DNA of 64,000 nt from assembly GCF_030287405.1 (NCBI RefSeq), contig NZ_JASVVV010000001.1:1036403-1100402 (forward strand), in the 5' to 3' direction. The position numbers and the translations under genes are program-made. The stretch is from Halalkalicoccus sp. NIPERK01 (GTDB lineage: Archaea > Halobacteriota > Halobacteria > Halobacteriales > Halalkalicoccaceae). The notes below the pieces were generated by a model. It made no database searches. It was given only the letters and a program-made list of their open reading frames with translations, and was not told where the DNA came from. This document shows, one piece after another, positions 43,484 through 53,029 of this stretch; within the stretch, counting starts at the first letter, position 1, and every line of letters starts with the position of its first letter.

Positions 43484-46171
43484 TCAGAACAGGGGCTCGT
43501 TCTCGCCCCGGGCGATCTCGTAGCCGAGCGCGTTCGAGAGGATCGTGTGGCCGAGCGTCGAGACGCTGTGGTCGAGCAGGCCGAAGGGGTGCAGGTGGGC
43601 CTGGCTGCTCGGGGGGAGCAGGCTTCCGATCACGTGGACGTTCCCGAGCGAACCGACGGCGACCCCGCCGTCGATCGTGGCCGCGATCGACCCCCCGGCG
43701 GCCTCGAAGACCTCGGGGACGACCGTCGTGACCGGCGCTTCCTCCCCGATGGCGTACCCCTTCGGCGCGAGCGTCCAGAGTTCGCGTTCGATCTCGCGGG
43801 TGTCGGCCAGTAGCGGGTGACCGCCGGCCCTGTGCTCGTCGAGCGCGGCGAACTCGTGTTCGTCGGTCGAGACGGCACGGGAGTCGATGAGCGCCGTGGA
43901 ACCTGCCTGCAGGTCACAGAGCACCCGGATCCCGGCGTCGGTCAGCACGAGCGTGCCGCCGGTCTCGACGTACTCGTCGATCGCGTCGGGAGCGTCGATC
44001 GCGTCGTGGATCAGGACGACGTTGTCGTAGACCGCCTCGTCGTCCTCGACGAGCACCCCCTCTTCGACCTCCGTTGGCGAGACGAACTCGACGCTGCCCT
44101 CCGCGAACTCGGCGTAGCTCTCGAAGTACGCGAGGGGCGTCGAGTCGTAGAGGCGCTGTTCGTAGCCGAGCACGTCCCGCGGATCGGGCGCGTCGTCGCT
44201 CGCGTCGGAGACGACCGCGTCGACCAGCACGGCCACCTCGGTGCTCGCGGATCGGGGGTTCTCGACGGTGACGCGCCACTGGCCGACGGCGGGGTCGGCG
44301 ATCGTCCATCCGGACTCGCGTTTCGATCCGCCGCCCGCGCCGTTGAACGACCGTCGCTCGGCCCCGTCGGGGTCCGAGAGCGTCGCGCGGATCGGTTCGG
44401 TCCCGTCGGGCCGGACGTGGATCGAGACCTCGTCGGTCGGCGGCGAGACCGTGAGCGCGATCGTTTCCGTCCCCTTCGGGTCGATCTCGACGGTGGTGCG
44501 GGTCCGCTCCGACTCCGCGCCGACGAACGAGAGCGTGTCCGACGAGCGGGTCAGCGAGTCGGTCGTGACGACCGCCGTCGAGCGCTCGCCGGCGATCCCC
44601 GGCGCCGAGAGGTCGGGAACCTCGCGGCTCATCGTCCGGAGCGCGCCGACGTACGCGCCGGCCTGGGTCGCCACGAGTTCGGGGATGTACTCCGCCTCCA
44701 TCGGCGTGATGGTGTTCGAAAACGCCATCTCGAGGGCGATCGACTTCGCGCCGAGGCCGCCCGCCTCCTCGGGGTGGGCCGCCCAGCCCAGCAACGCGCC
44801 CGTGGTGCCGTAGTCGAGGGCGTCGTAGACCGTCCCGAAGTCGTAGAGCGATCCGGGCAACATCGCCTCCGTGTCGGGGAGGTCCCCGCCCTCCTCGCGG
44901 ACGGGGTCGTAGCGCTCGGGCCCGAGCGAGATCGCCCCCATGTTCTCCTCAAGCGACCCGATCTCCTCCTCGATGCCCGCGCCGATCGCGCGGTTGAGCC
45001 GGTCCATCTCCGCGAGTGCTCGGTGATCGAACTGTCCGTTCGCGACCAGCGAGACGACGAACTGCTCGGACCAGTGCATCCCGTGAAGGTCGGCGAAGAG
45101 TTCGACGTTCTCGTAGCCGCGCACGTGGTGAGCGATCGCGAGCGAATCGGGCGCGTGCTCGGCGACGCGGTCGGGGACGTCCCCGTCGACGCCCGCCGAA
45201 CCGTTGATGAGGTCCGCACCGTCGGGGTCGGCGGGGTAGTGGACCGGGTCGATCCACCCGGCCGTCGGGTACTGGCGGTTGGGATCGACCCCCGTCGCGC
45301 TCTCGCGCTCGAAGGCGTCGAGCCCGCCCGAGTACCGCGGGTCGCGGGCCACCCAGCCGTCAGGGTTCGCGTACAGGAACACGAGGACGACCTCGTCGAG
45401 GACGGCCTCGACATCCGGTTCCTCCCCCCCGAGCACGCGCTCGATGAACCGGTTTCCGGCCTCGACGCCGACGCGCTCGTCGCCGTGGATCGAGAGGGTG
45501 GAGACGAGTTTCCCCTTCCCGGCGAACGTCTCCCGGTTCCCGACGTCGTTCGTGAGTTCGGCCACCCAGAGGTCCTTCGGATCGACCTCGCCGTCGAGGA
45601 GGTCCCGGTGGCCGGGGCTCTCGCCGATCGAGGAGAGTGCGAGGCGTTCGGGGTGTTCATCCGCGAGATGCGAGAGGCCGGCCTCCGTCTCCTCGAACCC
45701 AACGTAGTCGACGCTCTCCTCGGGATCGGGGAACACCCCCTCCGAGTAGTCCCCGAGCATCCAGAACGGGTTCGCGCCCGGCGAGTGGACGAGCTCCGAG
45801 ACGGCCTCGACGTCGAGGACGGCCGAGACCGCCCCCTCGTCGAGGCGGCCGTAGGCCGCGGGTTCGGGCGTGCGCGTCTCGCGGTAGGCCGTGAGCCCGT
45901 CGTCGACCGCCGAGAGCCCGTCCTCCCCGTTGAGCCGTATCAGCGTCGGGATCTCGTAGTCCTCGGGGGTGTGGTTCCGGATGAACTCGTAGCGATCGCC
46001 GGTCTTCTCCGAGGTGTGGTCGCTGTGGGCGCTCCCCGGGAGCGCGAGCGCGCCGGCCGTCGCCGCCGACAGCCGAACGAACCCCCGCCGGGAGATCGGT
46101 ACGTCGGAGAGCCGCTCGCTCGCCGCCCGTTCGTGTGTCGCGCGGTCCATCTTGAAGTCCTTCATCATCAA
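43484..46171 (-). CDS. Tat-exported M14 zinc carboxypeptidase-like protein
   Basis: 895 residues. The twin-arginine signal is ISRRGFVRLSAATAG (about 26-40). The peptidase domain has zinc ligands His229 and Glu232 (SIHGDERVG) and a third His in ELFADLHGMHW; the catalytic Glu is likely in KSIALEMAFSNTITP. NPNRQYP-like VDPNRQYPTAG binds substrate carboxylate. The C-terminal 380 residues contain beta-sandwich and glutamine-amidotransferase-like regions (VFVYVETGGTLVLTDAG-type segment). It is extracellular, probably trimming peptides. The AT-rich promoter lies at about 46190-46230. Confidence 0.85.
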   Translation of the reverse strand: MMMKDFKMDRATHERAASERLSDVPISRRGFVRLSAATAGALALPGSAHSDHTSEKTGDRYEFIRNHTPEDYEIPTLIRLNGEDGLSAVDDGLTAYRETRTPEPAAYGRLDEGAVSAVLDVEAVSELVHSPGANPFWMLGDYSEGVFPDPEESVDYVGFEETEAGLSHLADEHPERLALSSIGESPGHRDLLDGEVDPKDLWVAELTNDVGNRETFAGKGKLVSTLSIHGDERVGVEAGNRFIERVLGGEEPDVEAVLDEVVLVFLYANPDGWVARDPRYSGGLDAFERESATGVDPNRQYPTAGWIDPVHYPADPDGADLINGSAGVDGDVPDRVAEHAPDSLAIAHHVRGYENVELFADLHGMHWSEQFVVSLVANGQFDHRALAEMDRLNRAIGAGIEEEIGSLEENMGAISLGPERYDPVREEGGDLPDTEAMLPGSLYDFGTVYDALDYGTTGALLGWAAHPEEAGGLGAKSIALEMAFSNTITPMEAEYIPELVATQAGAYVGALRTMSREVPDLSAPGIAGERSTAVVTTDSLTRSSDTLSFVGAESERTRTTVEIDPKGTETIALTVSPPTDEVSIHVRPDGTEPIRATLSDPDGAERRSFNGAGGGSKRESGWTIADPAVGQWRVTVENPRSASTEVAVLVDAVVSDASDDAPDPRDVLGYEQRLYDSTPLAYFESYAEFAEGSVEFVSPTEVEEGVLVEDDEAVYDNVVLIHDAIDAPDAIDEYVETGGTLVLTDAGIRVLCDLQAGSTALIDSRAVSTDEHEFAALDEHRAGGHPLLADTREIERELWTLAPKGYAIGEEAPVTTVVPEVFEAAGGSIAATIDGGVAVGSLGNVHVIGSLLPPSSQAHLHPFGLLDHSVSTLGHTILSNALGYEIARGENEPLF

Positions 46172-46272
46172 AGGACCGTCTGGTTAAATCTTTATTTTAT
46201 TTCGAATATATTTATATATTTTATGCTACATCGGTCTGGGACGCGGAGGGGGAAATATGACGGATGAAATAC

Positions 46273-46294
46273 ATTCGTATCGTGATATACGATA
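46273..46294. promoter_or_regulatory. Operator-like motif, copy 2
   Basis: ATTCGTATCG, two bases, ATATACGATA: 20 of 22 positions identical to 24857-24878. GTATCGT and ACGATAC flank a 5-base centre. It overlaps the TATA region 15-36 bases before ATG 46309. Confidence 0.65.
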
Positions 46295-46308
46295 CATTGA
46301 ATAGTTGA

Positions 46309-47202
46309 ATGAGCAACACTACTGGTGAGGGGAACATGGAGCTACCGATGACCGAGCGGAGGGGGGAAGCACGTATCGATACCGCGATCCGGACCGCAAG
46401 CGAGGGGTATCACCGCGGTCGGACGCTGCGCAATCGGGCCTCGATGGCCCTCCAGCGAAAACGCCGCGAGTACGACGTCGGCACCGTCTCGGAGGGGACG
46501 TTCGACCGGGTTCTCGACTCCCACCGGACCGACACCGTCTTCGTCCACGTCGGCCTGCGCGACATCAGCCGGGCGTTCGAGCGCGATCCCTACGAGTTCC
46601 TGCTCGGGCGACTCGACGAGCGCTTCGAGTCGGTCCTCAACCCGGGGTTTACGCCCGCGTTCCGGTCGGTCGACGGCGGGGTCTACCACAAGCGCCACTC
46701 GCTGCCGAGGTTCGGGGCGTTCTCGCGGCTGTTTCTGGAGGACTGTGAGTACCGGACCGACGACCCGACTAACTCGATACTGGTGCGGGGGCCGTATCGC
46801 TTCGACGGCTGTCGCCACGACGATACGTGGGCGGCCGACGGCTGTTTCGCCAAACTGGACCGCGAGAACGTCCAGTACCTGAACGTCGGCACCGACTGGC
46901 TGCGCTCCTCGCACATCCACTACCTCGAGAACCGACTGAACGTCCCCTACATCGAGACGGTCGAGTACGAGGGCGTGCTCTACCGCGAGGACGAGACCGC
47001 GGAGCGGATCACCCACCGGTCACACGAGTACACGATGGAGGTCACGTGGAACAGGGCGAAGATCCAGGACGACCTCGAACGCGCGGGCGTCCTCGACAGC
47101 TACGACCTGAACGGCCTGCAGGTGTTCGCGTTTCGCGCGCGCGACATCCGGCAGGTGCTCACCCCGAAGATCCTCGCGGACCCGTACTACCTCGTCACGT
47201 AG
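46309..47202 (+). CDS. AAC(3)-like (antibiotic N-acetyltransferase fold) protein
   Basis: 297 residues. DTVFVHVGLRDISRAF, TPAFRSVDGGVYHKRHSLPRFGAFSRLFLE, RTDDPTNSILVRGPYRFD and VQYLNVGTDWLRSSHIHYLENRLNVPY follow the order of motifs in the aminoglycoside 3-N-acetyltransferase family. The conserved His of the active site would be in SSHIHYLE. In archaea these probably acylate sugars or amines rather than drugs. ATG 46309 is near an operator-like motif. Its 3' end overlaps the convergent regulator gene by 8 bases. Confidence 0.7.
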   Translation: MSNTTGEGNMELPMTERRGEARIDTAIRTASEGYHRGRTLRNRASMALQRKRREYDVGTVSEGTFDRVLDSHRTDTVFVHVGLRDISRAFERDPYEFLLGRLDERFESVLNPGFTPAFRSVDGGVYHKRHSLPRFGAFSRLFLEDCEYRTDDPTNSILVRGPYRFDGCRHDDTWAADGCFAKLDRENVQYLNVGTDWLRSSHIHYLENRLNVPYIETVEYEGVLYREDETAERITHRSHEYTMEVTWNRAKIQDDLERAGVLDSYDLNGLQVFAFRARDIRQVLTPKILADPYYLVT

Positions 47203-47908
47203 GGAGGGTCCGCAGGCGATCGAGGGTCGTCTCGATCTCCGTGGTACAGACCGCGAGCGAGAAGCCGTCGATCCGCGCGAGGTCGGGCGCGTGCTCCCAG
47301 AGGTCCGCCTCCGAGAGCCCGTGGAGGACGACCGCGTTCGGCGTCGGGTTGACCACCCGCATCGCCACCAGCGGGGACTCCCCGCGGGTGACGCCGGTGA
47401 ACACCAGCGCGCGGTTCGTGCTCTGGCCGTAGAGGCGGTAGAACTCCTCGCTCGACAGACGAGTGATCGCCTCGATGCTGTCGATCACGGTGTGGCCGCT
47501 GATCCGATCCGAGGTGCCCGAGACCACCTCGGTCGCGTCGATCGCGTCGTAGAACCGCTCCAGGGGGACGGTCGCGGGGTACTCGCGCAGGTCGTGGACG
47601 ATGTCGCTCTCGAACCCCGCGGAGATCACGCGGGCGTACTGTCGGATCCGGTCGCCGCCGCGGCGTTCGTCGATGTCGAGCAGCGCGGTGACGATCCGCC
47701 GGACGACCGCGATACCCGGACTCTTCCGCCGGCCGCTCTCGTAGTCGGAGATCACCGACGAGGAGATCGAGAGCTCCTCGGCGAGTTCGGTCTGCGAGAC
47801 CGTGAAGTCGGTGCGCCACTTCCTGAGCGTCGCTCCCGGATCCTCGCTGAGCGTGATCTCGCCGGCGACCTTCTCGGCGAGTTCGGCCCGCGGCGAGCGC
47901 GAACTCAT
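47195..47908 (-). CDS. Xre-type helix-turn-helix regulator (COG1709-like)
   Basis: 237 residues. An N-terminal helix-turn-helix (about 27-66, LRKWRTDFTVSQTELAEELSISSSVISDYESGRRKSPGIAVVRRIV) is followed by a domain of about 150 residues (TGVTRGESPLVAMRVVNPTPNAVVLHG) found in archaeal COG1709-like regulators, possibly ligand-binding. No target is known. The 3' end overlaps the AAC(3)-like gene. Confidence 0.8.
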   Translation of the reverse strand: MSSRSPRAELAEKVAGEITLSEDPGATLRKWRTDFTVSQTELAEELSISSSVISDYESGRRKSPGIAVVRRIVTALLDIDERRGGDRIRQYARVISAGFESDIVHDLREYPATVPLERFYDAIDATEVVSGTSDRISGHTVIDSIEAITRLSSEEFYRLYGQSTNRALVFTGVTRGESPLVAMRVVNPTPNAVVLHGLSEADLWEHAPDLARIDGFSLAVCTTEIETTLDRLRTLPT

Positions 47909-48029
47909 CCCGTCCCCCCGAATCGGCCCGCAGGTGTGACGAACATCTCGTTCGACGATCGTCTAGGCGTCCACTCATAGCTGTCGGTCGGTCGGTACGG
48001 AGTGCTCCTGTGATCTCTTCTAGCACACA

Positions 48030-48044
48030 GACTCATATGGAGTC
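48030..48044. promoter_or_regulatory. Inverted repeat on the promoter of the DUF457 gene
   Basis: GACTC and GAGTC flank ATATG. The centre is about 25 bases before ATG 48062, the expected TATA position. Short, so chance is possible. Confidence 0.4.
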
Positions 48045-48061
48045 ACACGGTATACAGTCCC

Positions 48062-48706
48062 ATGCCACCTGTGACGGTACACATCGCCCTTGGGGGGTTG
48101 ATCGGCGCGGTGCTTCTGGCGGACCACTTCGACACGCGGGCGATCCTCGTCGTGATGGGGGTTTCGGGCGTCCCCGATCTCGACGTGTTCGTCGGGTTCG
48201 TCCTCCCCGGGACGCACCGGGCGGCGTTACACACGCTGTTGTTCCCCGCCCTCCTCGTCGGCCTGCTCGTCTGGGACGTCTACGTCCGCGAGGAGTCCTA
48301 CGTCCTCCGTCGGTGGGGGGCCTACGGCGTCCAGGTCGCCTGGGTCAGCATCGTCTCCATGACGCTCGCACACATCGTCCTCGACTCGTTCGGCGACGGT
48401 ATCAACGCCTTCTGGCCGCTGTACGACCGGTTCTACATGATCTCGGGCAATCTCGTGCTCTGGCACGACAACGGACTCGCCGTCGACTTCATCGAGGTCG
48501 TCGAACTCGGGACGACCGCCGATACCCACTACGGGACCGGGTTCGACACGGTACGCGCCGACGGCAGGCGGCGGTTCCCGGTCGCCCTGACCGGCGAGCA
48601 GTTCGTCCTGATGGTCGCGAGCTGTGCGGTCGTCACCCGGCGCATCATCGATGACCTCCGGACGACGACCGTCACCCGGACCGCCGAGTACCTGAGCGAG
48701 GACTGA
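48062..48706 (+). CDS. Membrane-bound metal-dependent hydrolase (DUF457 family)
   Basis: 214 residues. An N-terminal hydrophobic segment starts MPPVTVHIALGGLIGAVLLADHFD; GVPDLDVFVGFVLPGTHRAALHTLLFP and LAHIVLDSFGDGINAFWPLY supply the His/Asp metal ligands typical of DUF457 membrane hydrolases. One hydrophobic segment (ALLVGLLVWDV) and another near the C-terminus place it in the membrane. Substrate unknown. A second family member is at 52481. Confidence 0.8.
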   Translation: MPPVTVHIALGGLIGAVLLADHFDTRAILVVMGVSGVPDLDVFVGFVLPGTHRAALHTLLFPALLVGLLVWDVYVREESYVLRRWGAYGVQVAWVSIVSMTLAHIVLDSFGDGINAFWPLYDRFYMISGNLVLWHDNGLAVDFIEVVELGTTADTHYGTGFDTVRADGRRRFPVALTGEQFVLMVASCAVVTRRIIDDLRTTTVTRTAEYLSED

Positions 48707-48853
48707 TACCGTCGATCGTGGACGCCTGACCGGCAGTGGTGTGAGTCGACGGGCACGGACACGAGTCTCGCCCGTCGTGGCTCCTGGCGATTCACGGCGG
48801 TATGACCGACGGTACAACGACAGCGCGAAGCCCCGGCCCCTCGAAGCGCCCGC

Positions 48854-49342
48854 ATGGAGCTCAGACCGTACGAACCCGGCGCTGACGAGGACGACCTCTG
48901 GACGCTCAAACGGGCCTTCGAGCGGGGCCTCGGGGCCGGAACGGGCGGCGAGGAGAAGGAGGCGCTCTACGAGGCGAAACTCACCCCCGCCTACCGCGAG
49001 CGGTATCTCGACTGGGTGGGCCGGTGTGTCGCCACGGACCCCCGGTGTGTGACGGTCGCCGACGACGACGCGCCCGTCGGCTACGCCTTCGTCCTGCCCG
49101 AACGGTTGGCGATGATCTGGGACGCGGCGGTCCTGAACGAACTCTACGTCGCGCCCGAGCACCGCGGAACCGGCGTCGCCGACGACCTGATGGACGCGGC
49201 GTGCGCGCTCGCGAGCGAGCAGGACCTCCCCCTGGATCGACTCGTCCTCGACGTAGACCCCGAGAACGCCCGCGCGCGGGCGTTCTACGACCGCCACGAC
49301 TTCGAGCCGTGGGGCGAGATGGTCGCCCGGCCGCTCCCGTAA
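48854..49342 (+). CDS. GNAT family N-acetyltransferase
   Basis: A 162-residue acyltransferase. The acetyl-CoA pyrophosphate loop is VAPEHRGTGVADDLMDAACALA, and ENARARAFYDRHDFEPWGEMV is the usual C-terminal motif. VGYAFVLPERLAMIWDAAVLNELYVA is beta-4/5. Substrate unknown. Confidence 0.85.
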   Translation: MELRPYEPGADEDDLWTLKRAFERGLGAGTGGEEKEALYEAKLTPAYRERYLDWVGRCVATDPRCVTVADDDAPVGYAFVLPERLAMIWDAAVLNELYVAPEHRGTGVADDLMDAACALASEQDLPLDRLVLDVDPENARARAFYDRHDFEPWGEMVARPLP

Positions 49343-49427
49343 ACCGTTATCGGCGATATAGAATCCGTCGGAACGACGATCGGCGCGGTTCGTGCCATTC
49401 AAGCCTCCCGACCGACAACGCCCGACA

Positions 49428-50612
49428 ATGATTCTGCGGGACGCGCGCCTGTTCGACGGGCGCGGCGCGGTCGAGACGGACGCGGCGATCCGGTTCGACC
49501 CCGAGACGGGGCGTATCGAGGCGGTCGGCGACGCCGACCGACAGGGCGACGAACCGGCGATCTCGATCCCCGGCCACACGGTGGTACCGGGGCTGGTCGA
49601 CGCCCACGTCCACTTCTCGCTGTCGGGACAGGCGACGATCGAGGACGTCGTCGGGCGAAGCGACGCGGAACTCACGCTGACGGAGGTGAAGAACGCCCGG
49701 ACGACCCTCGAGGCGGGCGTGACGAGCGTCCGCGCGATGGGCGCGCGCGATCTAGACGTCGTGGTGAAACGCGCGATCGATCGGGGGGAGATTCCGGGCC
49801 CGCGGACGCTCGCGAACTGCCGGTCGATCACGATCACCGGGGGCCACGGCCACCACCTCGGGCGCGAGGTCGACGGCCCCACCGAGTGTCGCCGCGCGGT
49901 CCGCGAGCAGGTCAAGAAGGGGGCGGGCTTCATCAAGTTCATGGCGACCGGCGGGGTGACGACCCCGGGCACCGACCCCGAGACGCTCGCGTTCACACAC
50001 GAGGAACTCGAGGCGATCGTCGACGAGGCCCACCGGCGAGGGGTCCACGCGGCGACCCACGCCCACGGCGCCGAGGGGATCAAGGCCGCGGCGGCGGCGG
50101 GCGTCGACACGGTCGAACACGGCACCTTCATGGACGCGGAGGCGATCGACCTGTTGGTCACGAACGACGTGACGCTCGTTCCGACGCTGTCTGCGCCCTA
50201 TCGGATCGCGCGCAACGCCGAGCAGGCCACCGCCGAGAGCACGCAGAAGACCGGCGACGTCTACGAGCGCCACATCGAGTCGTTCAAGCGGGCCCACGAG
50301 GCCGGCGTGGAGATCGCCGGCGGCACCGACGCGGGCACGCCCTTCAACTACCACGGGACGAATAGTACGGAAATCTCCTTCATGGTCGAACACGGAATGG
50401 CCCCGGAGGAGGCCATCGAGGCGATGACCGCGACCGCCGCCGACGTGGTCGGCCTCGACGTGGGCGTCCTCGAACCCGGTCGGTTCGCCGACCTGCTGGT
50501 GATCGAGGGCGACCCCCTCGAAGACGTCTCGCTGCTTCGAGAGCCGACGGCCGTGCTCAAGGGCGGGGAGGTCGTCGCGGGAGGACTCCCGGACGGCCGA
50601 AGCGGTCGTTGA
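49428..50612 (+). CDS. Amidohydrolase family protein (imidazolonepropionase/prolidase-like)
   Basis: A 394-residue TIM-barrel metallohydrolase. The metal ligands are in VDAHVHFSLSG, the carboxylated-Lys region in FIKFMATGGVTTPG, His in HAHGAEGIKAAAAAGVDTVEHGTFMD, and the catalytic Asp in AGGTDAGTPFNYHG. SAPYRIA and the C-terminal GRFADLLVIEGDPLEDVS are standard. It resembles enzymes that cleave N-acyl amino acids or dipeptides. ATG 49428 has TATA-like ATTCAAG (49398-49404) about 27 bases upstream. Confidence 0.85.
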   Translation: MILRDARLFDGRGAVETDAAIRFDPETGRIEAVGDADRQGDEPAISIPGHTVVPGLVDAHVHFSLSGQATIEDVVGRSDAELTLTEVKNARTTLEAGVTSVRAMGARDLDVVVKRAIDRGEIPGPRTLANCRSITITGGHGHHLGREVDGPTECRRAVREQVKKGAGFIKFMATGGVTTPGTDPETLAFTHEELEAIVDEAHRRGVHAATHAHGAEGIKAAAAAGVDTVEHGTFMDAEAIDLLVTNDVTLVPTLSAPYRIARNAEQATAESTQKTGDVYERHIESFKRAHEAGVEIAGGTDAGTPFNYHGTNSTEISFMVEHGMAPEEAIEAMTATAADVVGLDVGVLEPGRFADLLVIEGDPLEDVSLLREPTAVLKGGEVVAGGLPDGRSGR

Positions 50613-50677
50613 TCGGCCACCGAGCGGTCTGAAACCGAGCGTGCGTGTTTATCCCGTTCGCCGACGAACCTCGAGAG

Positions 50678-51130
50678 ATGACCACTGAATCGTTCGGCGA
50701 GATCACTGGAACGGGGATGGACGAGGCGGAGGTCGGGGCGTTTCTTCACGATCGGGGGATCGGGGTGTTGTCGCTCGCGCGCGACGGCGAGGCCTACGGC
50801 GTTCCGGTGTCCTTCGGCTACGACGGGACGGACCGGCTCTACTTCGTCTTCCTCCGGGTCGGCGAGGAGAGCAGGAAGGAGGCGTTCGCCGCGGCGACCG
50901 ACCGGGCGAGTTTCACGATCTACGACGTGGAGTCGAAACACGCCTGGCGGAGCGTGATCGTACACGGGCGGATCCGGGAGGTGGCCGACGACGAGTGGGA
51001 GACGGTCAGGGACTCGATCGACGACAACGCGTGGTATCCGAGCCTCTTCTCGGAGGCCGAACCCATGCGGGACATCCAGGGGTGGGTACTGGAGATCGAG
51101 GAGATGACTGGCCAGAAGAACGAGGGCTGA
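50678..51130 (+). CDS. Pyridoxamine 5'-phosphate oxidase-family (split-barrel flavin-binding) protein
   Basis: 150 residues of the FMN-binding split barrel fold: FLHDRGIGVLSLARDGEAYGVPVSFGYDGTDRLYFVFLRVGEESRKEAFAAATDRASFTIYDVES and WRSVIVHGRIREV. It may bind FMN or F420 and reduce small molecules. ATG 50678 has TTTAT (50648-50652) centred 27-28 bases upstream, so leaderless. Confidence 0.82.
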   Translation: MTTESFGEITGTGMDEAEVGAFLHDRGIGVLSLARDGEAYGVPVSFGYDGTDRLYFVFLRVGEESRKEAFAAATDRASFTIYDVESKHAWRSVIVHGRIREVADDEWETVRDSIDDNAWYPSLFSEAEPMRDIQGWVLEIEEMTGQKNEG

Positions 51131-51178
51131 CCGCCGCGGTCGTCAAAACGGCAGTCGAAGCGCGGTTTCGGTGCCCGC

Positions 51179-52432
51179 TCAGTCGATCAGGCGCTCTTCG
51201 AGCACCTCGGCGATCCGCTCGTTGGTCTCGGGGCTGTAGTGGCCGCCCTCGCCGCGCTGGACGTACAGCGACTCGGGGTCGCCCGAGAGGTGCTCGGCCA
51301 TGTCGATCGTCTCCAGGTCGGGGTAGTGCCCGTCGAGGCGCTCCATGAGGTCGCCGTAGATCGGGCCGTGTTCGGCCTCGTGGGTCGCGTATCGAAGTTG
51401 CTGGACCATCACGAACACCGGGGTGAAGTCGTGTTCGTTCGCGTAGTCGACGAACTCGCCGATCAGCGCGTCGAAGAGGTCGGCTTTCTCCTCGAACAGC
51501 CGCTCGTGATAGCGCACGCGCGACCGTTCAAGTCGGAGGGTCGTCGCCGCCTGTCGCGCCCCGAAGTCGATCCCCGGAATCGAGATCCCGTACTCGCTTT
51601 CGAGGTCCATCCCCGCGCCGTAGAGCGCGTACTTGACCTGGTCGGGGTCGTCGAGGAAGTCCGTCGCGTAGGGAAAGCTCGCCAGATGGGGTTTGAACCA
51701 GTTCTCGTAGTGGTCGTCGTGCGTCCGCAGGAAGGGCGCGCGGGATTCGAGGTCGAGCAACCCCTCTTTCTCGTCGACCGGGCTCTCGACGAGTTCGAGT
51801 TCGCCGTCCCGGAGTTCGTATCGCGGCTTCACGGCGAGGACGTTCCCGAACTCCTGGTAGTGCTTCCAGACCGAGAGGATTCGGGCGATCGAGGAGGCGG
51901 TGACGACCATGCAGACGTGGTCGGTGGGGTCCTCGGGGTACTGGCGTTTCATCCGCAGGAGCGCCTGATCGAGGCCGTAGTTCCCGCCGCCGTAGTTGCC
52001 GACGTGGGAGTCGATCTTCCTGGCGAGGTGGTTCTGGAACGTGTCCTCGTCGTCGACCTCCCGGCAGAAACAGTACGAGTCGCCGTAGGTCGAGACCGCG
52101 CCGCGTCCCGACCCACGTTCGGCGGCGGGACAGGCCCGGCTGCCGTACTCGTCGGTCGAGTAGGTGACGACGCTCTCGACCTCCTCGCCGGGGAGGTGGT
52201 CGCCGGTGTCCTTCTGTTTCCTCATGTTCGGCTGGGGGACCCACCCGAGTTCGGGGTCGAAACTGGTGTACTTCTCCAGCAACGCGGAACTGATCCCCGG
52301 AAACTCCTCGAGGACGACGGTCGGCATGCTACCCAACCCTTCGCCGTAGCGTTCGAGCGCGCGCCGGGAGACGACCTCCGCGGCGACCGCGAGAACGATC
52401 AGAGCGAATACTATCGGAAGGACGGTTACCAT
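51179..52432 (-). CDS. Membrane-anchored SGNH/GDSL-like hydrolase
   Basis: 417 residues. An N-terminal membrane helix (VLPIVFALIVLAVAAEVV) is followed by a region typical of glycan-associated proteins (DPELGWVPQPNMRKQKDTG). The nucleophile motif is GDSY with Ser119, the second block is NYGGGNYGLDQALLR, and the terminal GGHYSPETN carries the Asp/His position. Such proteins often de-esterify or acylate surface polysaccharides. Specific substrate unknown. Confidence 0.75.
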   Translation of the reverse strand: MVTVLPIVFALIVLAVAAEVVSRRALERYGEGLGSMPTVVLEEFPGISSALLEKYTSFDPELGWVPQPNMRKQKDTGDHLPGEEVESVVTYSTDEYGSRACPAAERGSGRGAVSTYGDSYCFCREVDDEDTFQNHLARKIDSHVGNYGGGNYGLDQALLRMKRQYPEDPTDHVCMVVTASSIARILSVWKHYQEFGNVLAVKPRYELRDGELELVESPVDEKEGLLDLESRAPFLRTHDDHYENWFKPHLASFPYATDFLDDPDQVKYALYGAGMDLESEYGISIPGIDFGARQAATTLRLERSRVRYHERLFEEKADLFDALIGEFVDYANEHDFTPVFVMVQQLRYATHEAEHGPIYGDLMERLDGHYPDLETIDMAEHLSGDPESLYVQRGEGGHYSPETNERIAEVLEERLID

Positions 52433-52480
52433 CGCCTTCGGCTATCCGGACGGGGCATAAAGGCGTTCTGCCGGAATCGT

Positions 52481-53029
52481 TCAGCGGGCCCCCTCGCCGT
52501 TTGTCCCGCGCCCGTCGAGGGCCGGCGTCACAGCGGGATCGAACGCGAGGAGCCACACGGCGTACGCGAGTATCACGAGTTCGAGATAGAACGCCGGCAG
52601 CGCGAGGTAGTAGCGGACGTAGCCCTCCTGTACGAACGGGATCGAGGCGAACAGTCCCTCGGCGTAGGCCGCCGAGGGATCGACGACCATCGGGTTCTCC
52701 CAGTGGAGGACGGGCCACCCCAGCATGGCGACGGCGTGGTCGCCCCGGCCGTTCACGAACAGTTGGAGGACGTCCGCCGCGAGGTGGGCCGTCCAGCCGA
52801 CGGCCACCCCGACGGTCGGGGGGCCGTAGCGACCGAAAAGGAGGGCGGCCACGACGCTCAGGCCGAGCAGCGAGTGTGAGACCGTCTGATAGGCGGGAAA
52901 CACGCCGAGGGATCCGAGCGTCTTGTCGACGAGGTCGGGGACGATCGACCCGAGAACGCACCACCGCGTGTCGAGCGCCGTCTTTCGGCCGATGACGTAG
53001 CCGATCGCGACGTGTGCGGGGAACCACAT
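52481..53029 (-). CDS. Second membrane-bound DUF457-type metal-dependent hydrolase
   Basis: 182 residues. MWFPAHVAIGYVIGRKTALDTRWCVLGSIVPDLVDKTLGSLGVFPAYQTVSHSLLGL gives the N-terminal His, Asp and His ligands; AHLAADVLQLFVN gives the rest. Several hydrophobic helices follow. The longer ATG at 53056 is rejected because it would lie ahead of the likely transcription start: the TATA-like box is at 53057-53067. Function unknown, like the relative at 48062. Confidence 0.78.
   Translation of the reverse strand: MWFPAHVAIGYVIGRKTALDTRWCVLGSIVPDLVDKTLGSLGVFPAYQTVSHSLLGLSVVAALLFGRYGPPTVGVAVGWTAHLAADVLQLFVNGRGDHAVAMLGWPVLHWENPMVVDPSAAYAEGLFASIPFVQEGYVRYYLALPAFYLELVILAYAVWLLAFDPAVTPALDGRGTNGEGAR

Noticed and set aside
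43817-46267. 816-codon open frame on the + strand
   Set aside because: It is antisense to the M14 peptidase gene, has Arg/Val/Asp-rich low-complexity content and no recognisable domain. Long shadow frames are common in GC-rich haloarchaeal DNA.
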